Shown here in pieces: positions 30,486 to 40,056 of a stretch of DNA of 64,000 bases. The position numbers and the translations under genes are program-made. The stretch's first letter is position 1. Every line of letters begins with the position of its first letter. Below the pieces are notes generated by a model. It ran no database searches, was not told where the DNA came from, and saw only the letters and a program-made list of their open reading frames with translations. The stretch covers positions 1 through 64,000 of the forward strand of contig VGAJ01000004.1 in the NCBI GenBank assembly GCA_016870795.1, in the 5' to 3' direction. The stretch is from Actinomycetota bacterium (GTDB taxonomy: Bacteria > Actinomycetota > Actinomycetes > Nanopelagicales > Nanopelagicaceae).

Positions 30486-31823
30486 TTAACTCTTCTGCAG
30501 ATGACTTGGGGTTATCTCAGGAAACCAGGAGAGAGCTTCATCCCTGAAATTTCCTTCAGCTCTTAATTGGCAAAATATTCCAGTAGTTCCAAGAGTGACT
30601 CTATGAATCAAGACATATTCTGGGGGAAGATTTAATTGGAAACCAATCTTTGCAGTTGGATTTCTTGGATCCCCCACTCGCACGCTCTGAGTTCTAAGCC
30701 AGTCGCGACTATAGGCGAAATAGTCAGTTCTTAAAGGCTCAACTAGCGGAAGTAAATAATCTAAAACCAGCTCAGGGCTGACCTCAACATCGGCGAGGAT
30801 AAAGCCATCTTCTTTAAAGCCGTTATATAGAGCAATTGCATCACCTTCAAGTGCGTTTCGAAGTAAGCGTTTAAATGGCTCTGGAAATCCATTAGGAAGA
30901 CGATTACATGCGCCAAAATCTAGAACGCCAAGACGACCATCTTTTAAGACCCTAAAGTTTCCAGGATGAGGATCTGCATGTAATAAACCTGCTCTCATTG
31001 GAGCGGTGAAGTGAAAACGAGCAAGACGGATACCTGCGTTATTTCGCTCTTCTTGTGTGCCATCGGCAATTACCTTTGATAGCGGAGTTCCCTCGAGCCA
31101 CTGGCTTACAAGTACTCGATCAGTTGCCATGATTACTTCAGGAATTGCAATATCACTATCGCCTTTATAGGCCTCAAAGCAGGCGCTCTGCGCACTTGCC
31201 TCATAGCGATAATCAACTTCTTCGATAATTCTTGCCTTGAGCTCTTCTAGTAATGGCTTCATCTCAACGCCAGGGAGAAGCAATTGGAAAATCTTTGCAA
31301 AGCGTTGAATCTGATTGAGATCAGAAATTAGCGCCTCTTTAGCTCCAGGATATTGAATCTTTACTGCAACTGCTCTGCCATCTTTCCAGATGCCTTTATG
31401 AACTTGTCCAATTGATGCTGAAGCTGCTGGGGTGTCATTAAATTCTGCAAAATTATCTCGCCAATGCTCGCCAAGCTCCTTTGCTAATACTTTGTGAACA
31501 ACTCTTGCTGGAAGTGGGGGGGCAGCCTCCTGCAGCTTCACAAGCGTCTCGCGATATGGCTTTGCAATCTCTTCAGGAAGTGCTGCCTCAAAGACAGATA
31601 GAGCTTGGCCAAACTTCATTGCTCCGCCCTTTAACTCTCCCAATACTTTAAAGATCTGCTCAGCGGTCTTTTCTTGCAAATCAGCAAAGGCAAAATCTGG
31701 TGATTGACCAATTAATTGACGACCAAAGCCCATGGCTCCGCGGCCAGCAAGAGATAAGGGGATGCTGGCCATCTTGGCGCTTCGTTTGCTAGTTCCCTGG
31801 GGGAGTTGCTCTGACACCGACAT
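30486..31823 (-). CDS. ABC1/AarF/UbiB-family kinase-like protein
   Basis: LKGGAMKFGQALS, ASIGQVHKGIWKDGRAVAVKIQYPGA, LLHADPHPGNFRVL, LGVLDFGA. Confidence 0.95.
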   Translation of the reverse strand: MSVSEQLPQGTSKRSAKMASIPLSLAGRGAMGFGRQLIGQSPDFAFADLQEKTAEQIFKVLGELKGGAMKFGQALSVFEAALPEEIAKPYRETLVKLQEAAPPLPARVVHKVLAKELGEHWRDNFAEFNDTPAASASIGQVHKGIWKDGRAVAVKIQYPGAKEALISDLNQIQRFAKIFQLLLPGVEMKPLLEELKARIIEEVDYRYEASAQSACFEAYKGDSDIAIPEVIMATDRVLVSQWLEGTPLSKVIADGTQEERNNAGIRLARFHFTAPMRAGLLHADPHPGNFRVLKDGRLGVLDFGACNRLPNGFPEPFKRLLRNALEGDAIALYNGFKEDGFILADVEVSPELVLDYLLPLVEPLRTDYFAYSRDWLRTQSVRVGDPRNPTAKIGFQLNLPPEYVLIHRVTLGTTGIFCQLRAEGNFRDEALSWFPEITPSHLQKS

Positions 31824-31859
31824 ATTCTTATCTAGCCTGGGATATAGCGCGAATTGAAA

Positions 31860-32969
31860 CTATCGCCAGCTGCAGCCGCAGCCAGGATTAATTGACCACT
31901 TCTCCAACTTTGGGTTGTGAAAATTTGAGTTGGAATAAATCATAGATTTTCCAAGAAAGTGGCTTATCCCACTTGAGGCAAGGCTAATTACCTCAAGGCA
32001 GGTTATCGCAGCAGTAGCTAGAGCAAGAGCTGATCCCACCTCTCTTCTCTCTACTGAACTGAACTTCTCTTCACTAGATATTTGTAGACAGCGATAACAA
32101 GGGCTTTTTCCTGGGATTACATATGGCCCGATACGAACTTCGGCTGATGAATGGGGCTCAATGATTAAGTGGTTACTTCCTTCAGAGATCCAACGTTGTA
32201 ATACATCTGGTGCTGGCGGACCAACGCTAATTATTAGCCTTGGTCGATAAATTACTGGCGTAGCCTCAGTAAAGAGCGCAGATGAACTTCGAGCTTTTGC
32301 CAAGACTTCTTTCCTTGATGCACCGATATCAGCTCTTGAGATATATCCGCCAGAGAGATCACTTTCTAAAATCTTTAAAGCGCTAGATCTCTGCTGCAGC
32401 CGATTAATTACTAAGACCTTAGTAAATCCGGAGGCGCTAAGTGATCCAACTAGCGAGTTAACAATTTTTCCGTAGCCAAAAATTAGGATTGAGAAATCAC
32501 GACGTCTAATAACTGCGCTTCTTCCTCCATCGATATCTCCTCTTTCAAGAGATGCCGCCTCAGATTCAATCTCCATTCGTTTGATAAAGGATTGAGCAGC
32601 GAGGTCTTCATTAAAGTCTTCAAGGTCTGTAACAGGAGTAATTGCTTTGACTCTTGGGTCATATCGCTTTAGGTATGAGATAGCGGTTCGCTCTAGATCG
32701 ATTAAGTCATGGGCTTGCAGCTCAGCAACGAGTGCTTGGAGTTGAGAGATAGTAAGAGCGCATTTCTTGCCAATCTGCTCAAGGCATAACTGGCCATTGA
32801 AACTCTCCAGCAATAATCGCGTTGAGATGCCAAACCAGAGGCTTGGCAGGCAGATGGATTTATAGGGCGAGCCGATAAATACCTCAGCCCCGCTTGAGCC
32901 AAGCCAGATGCTAAGCGCGCTCTTAATTGCAGGCCTTGATTCCATAAGGGGGCGATCATCTATAACCAT
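31860..32969 (-). CDS. ThiF-like / TOMM precursor leader-peptide-binding-type protein
   Basis: C-terminal PGKSPCYRCLQ...NPGCGCSW zinc-type cysteines, Rossmann-like ILIFGYGKIVNSL; located between aarF and DUF5679 genes. Confidence 0.65.
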   Translation of the reverse strand: MVIDDRPLMESRPAIKSALSIWLGSSGAEVFIGSPYKSICLPSLWFGISTRLLLESFNGQLCLEQIGKKCALTISQLQALVAELQAHDLIDLERTAISYLKRYDPRVKAITPVTDLEDFNEDLAAQSFIKRMEIESEAASLERGDIDGGRSAVIRRRDFSILIFGYGKIVNSLVGSLSASGFTKVLVINRLQQRSSALKILESDLSGGYISRADIGASRKEVLAKARSSSALFTEATPVIYRPRLIISVGPPAPDVLQRWISEGSNHLIIEPHSSAEVRIGPYVIPGKSPCYRCLQISSEEKFSSVERREVGSALALATAAITCLEVISLASSGISHFLGKSMIYSNSNFHNPKLEKWSINPGCGCSWR

Positions 32970-33075
32970 TGAGGGAAGGCGTTAAGCCAGCGGCGCTGAT
33001 CTGGGCAGGGGCGCTTGTATCTAAGTAACTTGGTATGCCCGGGACTTACTAAGAGTATTTAGATGCGAAAATAAA

Positions 33076-33113
33076 TAAAGCGCCCACAGCTATTGCTGCG
33101 AGCGCTCTATTTT
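33076..33113. terminator. Nested hairpin flanked by A/T-rich tracts (likely bidirectional terminator)
   Basis: AGCGC-CCA-CAGC-TATT-GCTG-CGA-GCGCT, preceded by AAAATAAATAA and followed by CTATTTTTAAAA. Confidence 0.7.
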
Positions 33114-33124
33114 TAAAAGCTGGT

Positions 33125-33283
33125 TTAAGCCTTGCCTAAAATGCGATTGACCTTAGTTCCGCAGGTTGGGCAGATGCCCTGTGCCATGCGACGGCCTGAT
33201 TCGGAGACCTTCACGGTTCCTTCGAATTCACGCTTAGCCTTGCACTTTACGCAGTAGGCCTCACCTTTATATGTCTCTGCCAT
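33125..33283 (-). CDS. DUF5679-family small zinc-ribbon protein
   Basis: MAETYKGEAYCVKCKAKREFEGTVKVSESGRRMAQGICPTCGTKVNRILGKA; CxxC pairs; start trimmed from 33346. Confidence 0.85.
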   Translation of the reverse strand: MAETYKGEAYCVKCKAKREFEGTVKVSESGRRMAQGICPTCGTKVNRILGKA

Positions 33284-33394
33284 AGCTATCCTCCGATCCT
33301 CGCAGCGCTGGGATAGCCTGCGAATAGGCTCACCATACCCCCGCATACCCTCAACTCAGGGCCTCCCCACGCTCAATGGGGATATTTTTTCTGC

Positions 33395-34006
33395 TCAATT
33401 ACCCGCTCGAACCCCTGCTTCATAGCCCTCAAGGTAGGCGCTAGCCTCTTTTCCAAGCTCAAACCTAGCTAGAAGGGCCTCAAAGTCTGGACCATGGTCG
33501 GCAATCATCAAGTGAATGAGTTCATGGACTAGAAGGTAGTCAAGAACATAGCCAGGTGCGCCATTGAGGCGGTCTGAGATGCGGATGCTTCGCTCAACTG
33601 TGGTGCAGGAGCCCCAACGCTCGCTCATGGAGCGCCAGGTAACAGAGACGGGTTTTACCGGGCACTCTGGCAGATATTTAGCGAGAAGTTCTAGTGAGCG
33701 CTTATATAAATCTTCTTCGCCTATCTTCTCTCTAGCTTCAAGTGAGAGTACTTTGCTCACCATCTCAGGAATTACCTGGCGAACCTCGCTCTTAGATAAG
33801 CGAGCAGGAACTGAGATAACAATTGCTCCTGCTTGCCGGTAGGCGCTAATTGATTTCTTTCGCCGCGTGCTTCTAATTACCTTCACCTCGGCTCCATTAG
33901 AGCTTGGAGTTGGTGGAATTTTGATTACTGAAGCTGCTCTCTGGCCGTCATCTCGCATCTGAGGCAGGTTAGCGTTGAAGATTTCATCTTGGATGAAGTT
34001 TTCCAC
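33395..34006 (-). CDS. YgjP-like M48-type metallopeptidase
   Basis: LLVHELIHLMIADHGPDFEALL (HExxH) and RWGSCTTVERSIRIS. Confidence 0.9.
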   Translation of the reverse strand: MENFIQDEIFNANLPQMRDDGQRAASVIKIPPTPSSNGAEVKVIRSTRRKKSISAYRQAGAIVISVPARLSKSEVRQVIPEMVSKVLSLEAREKIGEEDLYKRSLELLAKYLPECPVKPVSVTWRSMSERWGSCTTVERSIRISDRLNGAPGYVLDYLLVHELIHLMIADHGPDFEALLARFELGKEASAYLEGYEAGVRAGN

Positions 34007-34129
34007 AACGAAACCTTTCTAAAGAGGTATTACTTCTGCAAACTCTATAGGAGTAGATGAGTCTTTAGGGTTGGAAACTCGCTAGATGAAGTTGATTATT
34101 TATATCTATCTGTCGTACTTTGCGCCTAC

Positions 34130-34205
34130 GAAGACCTCGGAAAACTCTTTCATATCTGCAAGGGGAAGGCAGATAAGAAATGTGCGACCGGGGTCTTCGC
34201 TTTTT
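34130..34205. ncRNA. Candidate structured element (nested stems plus T-tract)
   Basis: CGAAGACCTCGG (34130-34141) pairs with CCGGGGTCTTCG (34189-34200) apart from one T/G wobble; inner ATCTGC (34155-34160)/GCAGAT (34170-34175); then CTTTTT on + strand. Confidence 0.4.
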
Positions 34206-34208
34206 CTC

Positions 34209-35534
34209 TTAAATCAAACCTGAGAGATCATCTGGGATTTTCCTACTCTTAGAAAAGCCTTCCGGATCTAGTAGCTGAGATGCGTTGGGAAGTAGGAATG
34301 CCTCTTCCCAAATTTTATCTCTTGCAGAGATTGAATCGATTTTCTCAAGCTTTTCCCAGAATGAAATAGCTTCTCTAGTTAATCTTGGTGAAACTTCAAG
34401 GCCGAGAAGTGTTGCAAATAATTGTTGCGTTGGAGAATTGGTAGCGCGCCTTCTTACCTGAGTCTCTCTTAATTTTATTAGCGATGGAAGGCGATCTGTT
34501 GCAGCCTTCACAACAACTGCATCAATCCATCCTTCAATGAGTGCAAGTAGCGTCTCTAACTTTTCTAAAGCAGCGCTCTGAGCTGGAGATGTCTCTGGAG
34601 TAAAGAGACCGCCAGAGAGAGCTGATGCCATTGATTCTGGATTACTTGGATCAATTGCGCCAGAGTCCATCGCATCTTGAGCGCTTTGGGTAATGGCGTT
34701 TATATCAATACGAATCCCACTGCCATATGCCGAAATTACTTCACCGATATATCCACTAAGCCAGGGGCTCTGTTTAAAGAGGCGGGCGGCAGCAATCTCT
34801 CTCAAAGCGAGATAAATTCTTATTTCAGCTTCTTGGATTTCAAGACCTGAGCCCCATGCTCTAACATTTTGTGGCAGTAATTGAGCCTTAATATCTTTAC
34901 TTAGAGGAAGAGCAACATCATTTGCGCCAGTAACTGTGGTTGAAAGAGCCCCAATACTCTGGCCCAATTGCGTGCTAATTAGTGAGCTCATAAAGGTTGC
35001 CATGATGGCGTTGATACTTGATTTAGAGATCGACATAGGGCCAAAACCAGGAATTGAAATTCCATTATCTTCGCCCTGTTCCCCTAGCCCTTTATCAAGC
35101 ATCGATGAGAGAGCAGCTGACATCGAATCAACAAGTGGCTTAGTGAGCTCTTGCCAGCCATTTAAAGTGCTATCAATCCAATCTCTTCTTGATAGCGCAA
35201 TTGAATCTGTTAGCGGCAGAGCTGGAAAGGTTGTGGCCTCATTAATCCAGAGGTCTGCAATATTTATGGCTTCTTGAATCTGGGCGAGATCTTCAACGGT
35301 TACTGGAACTTCCCCATGGGCGCTTAAATACTTTCTCGAGATATCGCGGATCATCTCCTTTGATAGCGAGGCAGGAGATGCTTGGCCAGATAGGGATGCC
35401 ATAAGAGCTGGAAGATTTAAACCCATTCCGGAGAATTGCTTAAAGATTTCTCCGAAGTTTTCAAAGCCAAAGGGATTATTACCTTTTGACTCATCCTCAT
35501 CACCGTTATCTGGCGTAAAGCCAAAACCTGGCAT
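34209..35534 (-). CDS. Zinc-dependent metalloprotease-like protein (DUF2342/zincin_2)
   Basis: Family-style layout, LLALIEGWIDAVVVKAATDRLPSLIKLRETQVRRRAT, LLGLEVSPRLTREAISFWEKL. Confidence 0.75.
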   Translation of the reverse strand: MPGFGFTPDNGDEDESKGNNPFGFENFGEIFKQFSGMGLNLPALMASLSGQASPASLSKEMIRDISRKYLSAHGEVPVTVEDLAQIQEAINIADLWINEATTFPALPLTDSIALSRRDWIDSTLNGWQELTKPLVDSMSAALSSMLDKGLGEQGEDNGISIPGFGPMSISKSSINAIMATFMSSLISTQLGQSIGALSTTVTGANDVALPLSKDIKAQLLPQNVRAWGSGLEIQEAEIRIYLALREIAAARLFKQSPWLSGYIGEVISAYGSGIRIDINAITQSAQDAMDSGAIDPSNPESMASALSGGLFTPETSPAQSAALEKLETLLALIEGWIDAVVVKAATDRLPSLIKLRETQVRRRATNSPTQQLFATLLGLEVSPRLTREAISFWEKLEKIDSISARDKIWEEAFLLPNASQLLDPEGFSKSRKIPDDLSGLI

Positions 35535-35698
35535 CTTAAAAAACTCCTTCTACATAAGTTTTAAGTATTACGGCTTATCTCTAAGGCCAGTAAATCTGAT
35601 CTCTCTAGGAGAACAAATCTAGCCCAGCTTTATTCCCAAGGCATGGGGCAGAGATGCTTCAAATTACTAATTAGCCTCACCTAGCCTAGGCTTGAGCC

Positions 35699-35923
35699 AT
35701 GAGCGAAGTTATGGCGATCAAGTGGGCTGCTGAATCTGCCTCTGCTCCGCTATCTGCTCTTATCTGGTGGCTTATTCCACTCACTGCTGCCGTAGGTGCT
35801 GCTGGCTATGTCATCTGGGTGACAAAGTTTCAAAAGAAATATGAGAATAAGACTGAGAGATCGGTTGGAAGATTTCAGAGTTTTCAAAAATCTTTTAAAT
35901 CAAGTGAAAGTGATAAAGAGTAG
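35699..35923 (+). CDS. Small single-TM hypothetical protein
   Basis: ORF with TM segment ALIWWLIPLTAAVGAAGYVIWV, immediately upstream of the YlbL-type gene. Confidence 0.55.
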   Translation: MSEVMAIKWAAESASAPLSALIWWLIPLTAAVGAAGYVIWVTKFQKKYENKTERSVGRFQSFQKSFKSSESDKE

Positions 35924-35928
35924 CTCTA

Positions 35929-36996
35929 ATGCGAAATATCTCCCCACTTAGATATCGCTGGTCTTTTCCAGTTAAATTCTTCTTCTATCTATTAACTATT
36001 GCAACTCTGCTTGCGCCAATTCCTTTTATCTTCTTTAAGCCTGGGGTGCCAGACAAAGTAACTGGAAAACTGATTCAAGTAAATGATTTTAAAACTTATC
36101 CAGTAAATGGTGAGTTATACATCACCTCTATTTTGGTTACTAATCCAGACTCTCCGGTCTTTGGCGCGGAGACCATTGTTAATTGGGCAATCGGTGCCAA
36201 TGTGGTCCTGCCCAGAGATGCGGTCTATCCACCGGTGAAGCCAGCAAAAGTCATTCAGCGAGATAGTAGAAGCGAGATGGAATCATCAAAGATCACAGCA
36301 ACTGCTGCTGCGCTTCGCTATCTAGGCTATGACTTTATTGAGCTCTACTTTATTAGCGATATTAGAGATTACTCCAATGCGAAAGAGAGATTTAAAGTTG
36401 GAGATTTCATTAAGGAAATTGATGGCAAGGTAATTGGAGAGTTAGAGGAAATTCGCTCCTCTTATGCAGAGAAAGATATTGGTGACCCGCTGCTAATTGC
36501 AGTAGATCGAGAGAATGCAAAGGGCGAGCTTGAGCGAATCACTGATGAGATCATTCTGGTTGAAAACCAAGAGGTAGTTAATGAGGATGGCTCCAAGCGT
36601 CCTGCCATAGGAATACTGGTGGGCACCACTGCACGCTTTCCAATCGATATTGACTTTAATATTCGAGGAGTCGGCGGGCCAAGTGCAGGCTTGATTTTTG
36701 CAGTTGGCATTATTGAAAAACTCACCGATGAAGATCTCTTGAGAGGACGAAAGGTTGCTGGCACGGGAACTATTACCCCTTCAGGCCAAGTTGGAGCAAT
36801 TGGCGGCATAGAAGAGAAGATGATTGGGGCTTCTCGAATCGGGGCAACTGTATTCATTGCACCTAGAGAGAATTGCCCAGATATTAAAAATATCCCAGCA
36901 GGTCTTAAGGTTATTCCAGTATCAACATTAGCTGAGGCAATCGCCGCCCTTCGCGCTCCAGATAGCTTTGTGCCTCGCTCCTGCCCGAATAGTTAA
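35929..36996 (+). CDS. YlbL-type PDZ / Lon-proteolytic-domain membrane protease
   Basis: N-terminal TM; PDZ-like FKVGDFIKEIDGKVI; GVGGPSAGLIFAVGIIEKLT (Ser) and GGIEEKMIGASRIGATVFIAPREN (Lys). Confidence 0.93.
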   Translation: MRNISPLRYRWSFPVKFFFYLLTIATLLAPIPFIFFKPGVPDKVTGKLIQVNDFKTYPVNGELYITSILVTNPDSPVFGAETIVNWAIGANVVLPRDAVYPPVKPAKVIQRDSRSEMESSKITATAAALRYLGYDFIELYFISDIRDYSNAKERFKVGDFIKEIDGKVIGELEEIRSSYAEKDIGDPLLIAVDRENAKGELERITDEIILVENQEVVNEDGSKRPAIGILVGTTARFPIDIDFNIRGVGGPSAGLIFAVGIIEKLTDEDLLRGRKVAGTGTITPSGQVGAIGGIEEKMIGASRIGATVFIAPRENCPDIKNIPAGLKVIPVSTLAEAIAALRAPDSFVPRSCPNS

Positions 36997-37024
36997 GTTA
37001 ACTCTTTTTGGCTAATCTGCACCC

Positions 37025-39913
37025 ATGACCTTTGGAGATAACCCAGATAATCCTTTCCGCAACTTCCGCTTTCCTTCAAGAAACCTAAATGGTGGCGCCA
37101 GGCCAAAAATTGGAGCCCTGCCGCTAACGGTAATTATTCTGACAGTTCTTGCAGTGATTCTGGTTTCCTTAAGCGGTTTTTATGCAGACTTTCTCTGGTT
37201 TAGATCTGTTGATTACAGCCAAGTTTGGACTACCTTACTTACAACTCGAATCACCTTATTTTTCGTCTTTGGACTATTAACTTCATTAATTATTACTGCC
37301 AATATCTATATTGCCTATAAGCGACGCCCAATCTATGCTCCAGTAACAGTTGAGGCAGATAACCTTGAAAGATATCGCGCCCAGCTTGAGCCACTTCGAA
37401 AAGTTGGTTTAATCGGCGTCGCAGTTGCGCTATTTTATTTTGCAGGAATGGCAGGAACAAGGCTCTGGGAGAGCTGGTTACTTTTTAGAAACGCTACAGA
37501 GTTTGGAGTTACCGATCCACAATTTGGAAGAGATGTCTCCTTTTTCGCATTTGAGCTTCCTGTCTATCAATCAATAGTTGGTTGGGCAATCTCAACTCTG
37601 ATCTTGGCAACCATTGCATCCCTTGCGGTTCACTATGTTTATGGCGGTATTCGACCTCAGGTCAGACAAGATCGCACCACAGTTGCTGCCAGAGTTCAGC
37701 TCTCAGTCCTGCTTGGATTTATTGTGGCAATTAAGGCTGTGGCCTATTATCTAGATCGATTTGCACTTGCTACCTCTGATGAAGGAATCATCACTGGCCT
37801 TACCTATACCGATGTAAATGCCCTTCTTCCAGCAAAATCAATCCTTACTGGAATTGCAGCACTATGTTCGTTGCTATTTTTTGCCAACATCATTCGCCGC
37901 TCCTGGGTTCTTCCAGCAGCAGGAGTTGCACTTCTTGGCATCTCATCATTTTTAATTGCCGGGGTCTATCCAGGGTTAATCCAACAATTTCAAGTAAAGC
38001 CAAGTGAGTCATCAAGAGAGGCTCCATACATTCAACGCAATATTGAAGGAACTCGCGCTGCATATGGCCTAGATAAGGTTGAAGTAAAGGATTACTCGGC
38101 AATTGTTGATACATCAGCTGGGCAATTAGCAGATGATGCAGCAACAATTTCAAATATCCGTCTTATGGATCCAAATGTCTTATCAGCTACTTTCCGCCAA
38201 CTTCAACAACTAAAGCCCTATTACACCTTCAATGAATCACTTGATATTGATCGCTACACCATTGATGGGGTTACTCGCGATATGGTTGTTGCAGTTCGAG
38301 AGATAAATATTGATGGAAATCCAAATAGAAATTGGATTAATGATCACTTGGTTTATACCCATGGCTTTGGATTTGTTGGTTCATTTGGAAATATTCAAGA
38401 TATCGATGGAAAGCCAGTCTTCTCGGTAGGCGGCATCCCGCCACAGGGCGTACTTGGAGATTTCCAGCCAAGAATTTATTTTGGAGAGAATAATCCTGAG
38501 TACTCAATCATTGGTGGTACCACAGATGGTGAGGCAGTGGAATTTGATTATCCAGATGATGTCTCGGCAAATGGTCAGAAGAATTACACATACACTGGAA
38601 AAGGTGGAGTCCCAATGGGCTCAATTTTTTCAAGGTTGCTCTTTGCCATTAAGTATCAAGAACAGAGGATCTTGCTTTCAAATCTAATAAATGCTGATAC
38701 CAAGATTATCTTTGACCGTGAGCCACGTCAGAGAGTGGCAAAAGTTGCTCCATGGCTAAAGCTTGATGGCGATCCATATCCAGCAATTGTTGATAATCGA
38801 GTTCAGTGGATTATCGATGGATATACCACCAGCTCTGGATATCCATACTCTAGAACAGTTGATGTTTCAGGTGCTACAACTGATGCACTAAACATCAATA
38901 ACAATCCATTAACTGCCATTCCTAACTCAACTATCAACTACATTCGAAATTCAGTTAAAGCAACAGTTGATGCCTACGACGGAACAGTTACTCTTTATGC
39001 CTGGGATGAGAAAGATCCTGTTCTTGCCTCTTGGATGAAAGCATTTCCTGGAATTGTTAAGGCAAAATCTGAGATGAGTAAAGATTTAATCTCACATGTT
39101 CGCTATCCAGAGGATTTGTTTAGAGTGCAGCGAGATGTGCTCTCGCTCTATCACGTAAAGAATGCAAATGCCTTCTATGGTGGACAAGATTTCTGGCGAG
39201 TACCAAGAGATCCTTCAACGCTTGGCGCTAATGCTGGAGCCCAACCTCCTTATTACTACACCTTGCAACTACCTGGTGAGAAGAAAGCCTCTTTTGCTTT
39301 AACAACTCCATTTGTGCCACGAGGTGGTCGAGAAAACCTTTCAGCATTTGCTGTTGTGAATTCAGATCCTGGTGATGATTATGGCAAGTTCACAGTTCTG
39401 CAGCTGCAACGCTCAACAAACGTTGCAGGACCATCACAGGTTGCTTCAAACTTTGAGGCCAATCCAACAGTTGCGCTATCGCTATCACTTCTTCGCCAAG
39501 GTGGATCTGATGTTGTCCTTGGAAACCTTCTAACTCTTCCAGTTGGCGGCGGTCTGCTCTATGTTCAACCGGTTTATGTCAGAGCAACAGCTAATACTGC
39601 GGCATACCCACTCTTGCAGAAAGTATTGGTTTCATTTGGAGAGAAAATTGGTTTTGATGACACACTTAAAGGCGCTCTAGATCAAGTATTTGGTGGAGAT
39701 TCTGGAAGTACTAATCTGCCGCCTGCAAGTGGTGGAAGTACGGGAAGTAACACCGGATCGAATAGTGATTTAGCAAGCGCGCTTGCTAGCGCGCAAGCAG
39801 CTCTTGCAGATGCGCAGGCTGCACTTGCTAAGGGCGACTTTGCTGCATACGGCAAAGCTCAAGATCGATTAAAGGCAGCAATTGCCGCAGCAGTTGCAGC
39901 GCAAAATCGATAA
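37025..39913 (+). CDS. UPF0182-family large membrane protein
   Basis: Multiple N-terminal TMs, long ectodomain (WRVPRDPSTLGANAGAQPPYYYTLQLPGE), Ala-rich C-terminal coil. Confidence 0.93.
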   Translation: MTFGDNPDNPFRNFRFPSRNLNGGARPKIGALPLTVIILTVLAVILVSLSGFYADFLWFRSVDYSQVWTTLLTTRITLFFVFGLLTSLIITANIYIAYKRRPIYAPVTVEADNLERYRAQLEPLRKVGLIGVAVALFYFAGMAGTRLWESWLLFRNATEFGVTDPQFGRDVSFFAFELPVYQSIVGWAISTLILATIASLAVHYVYGGIRPQVRQDRTTVAARVQLSVLLGFIVAIKAVAYYLDRFALATSDEGIITGLTYTDVNALLPAKSILTGIAALCSLLFFANIIRRSWVLPAAGVALLGISSFLIAGVYPGLIQQFQVKPSESSREAPYIQRNIEGTRAAYGLDKVEVKDYSAIVDTSAGQLADDAATISNIRLMDPNVLSATFRQLQQLKPYYTFNESLDIDRYTIDGVTRDMVVAVREINIDGNPNRNWINDHLVYTHGFGFVGSFGNIQDIDGKPVFSVGGIPPQGVLGDFQPRIYFGENNPEYSIIGGTTDGEAVEFDYPDDVSANGQKNYTYTGKGGVPMGSIFSRLLFAIKYQEQRILLSNLINADTKIIFDREPRQRVAKVAPWLKLDGDPYPAIVDNRVQWIIDGYTTSSGYPYSRTVDVSGATTDALNINNNPLTAIPNSTINYIRNSVKATVDAYDGTVTLYAWDEKDPVLASWMKAFPGIVKAKSEMSKDLISHVRYPEDLFRVQRDVLSLYHVKNANAFYGGQDFWRVPRDPSTLGANAGAQPPYYYTLQLPGEKKASFALTTPFVPRGGRENLSAFAVVNSDPGDDYGKFTVLQLQRSTNVAGPSQVASNFEANPTVALSLSLLRQGGSDVVLGNLLTLPVGGGLLYVQPVYVRATANTAAYPLLQKVLVSFGEKIGFDDTLKGALDQVFGGDSGSTNLPPASGGSTGSNTGSNSDLASALASAQAALADAQAALAKGDFAAYGKAQDRLKAAIAAAVAAQNR

Positions 39914-39959
39914 TCGTTTTGGCTCAAAAGGGCTTACGCCTCTAGGCTAAGCCCACCGA

Positions 39960-40036
<77 letters not shown>

Positions 40037-40056
40037 ATTTTTACTCGCGAGGTCTC

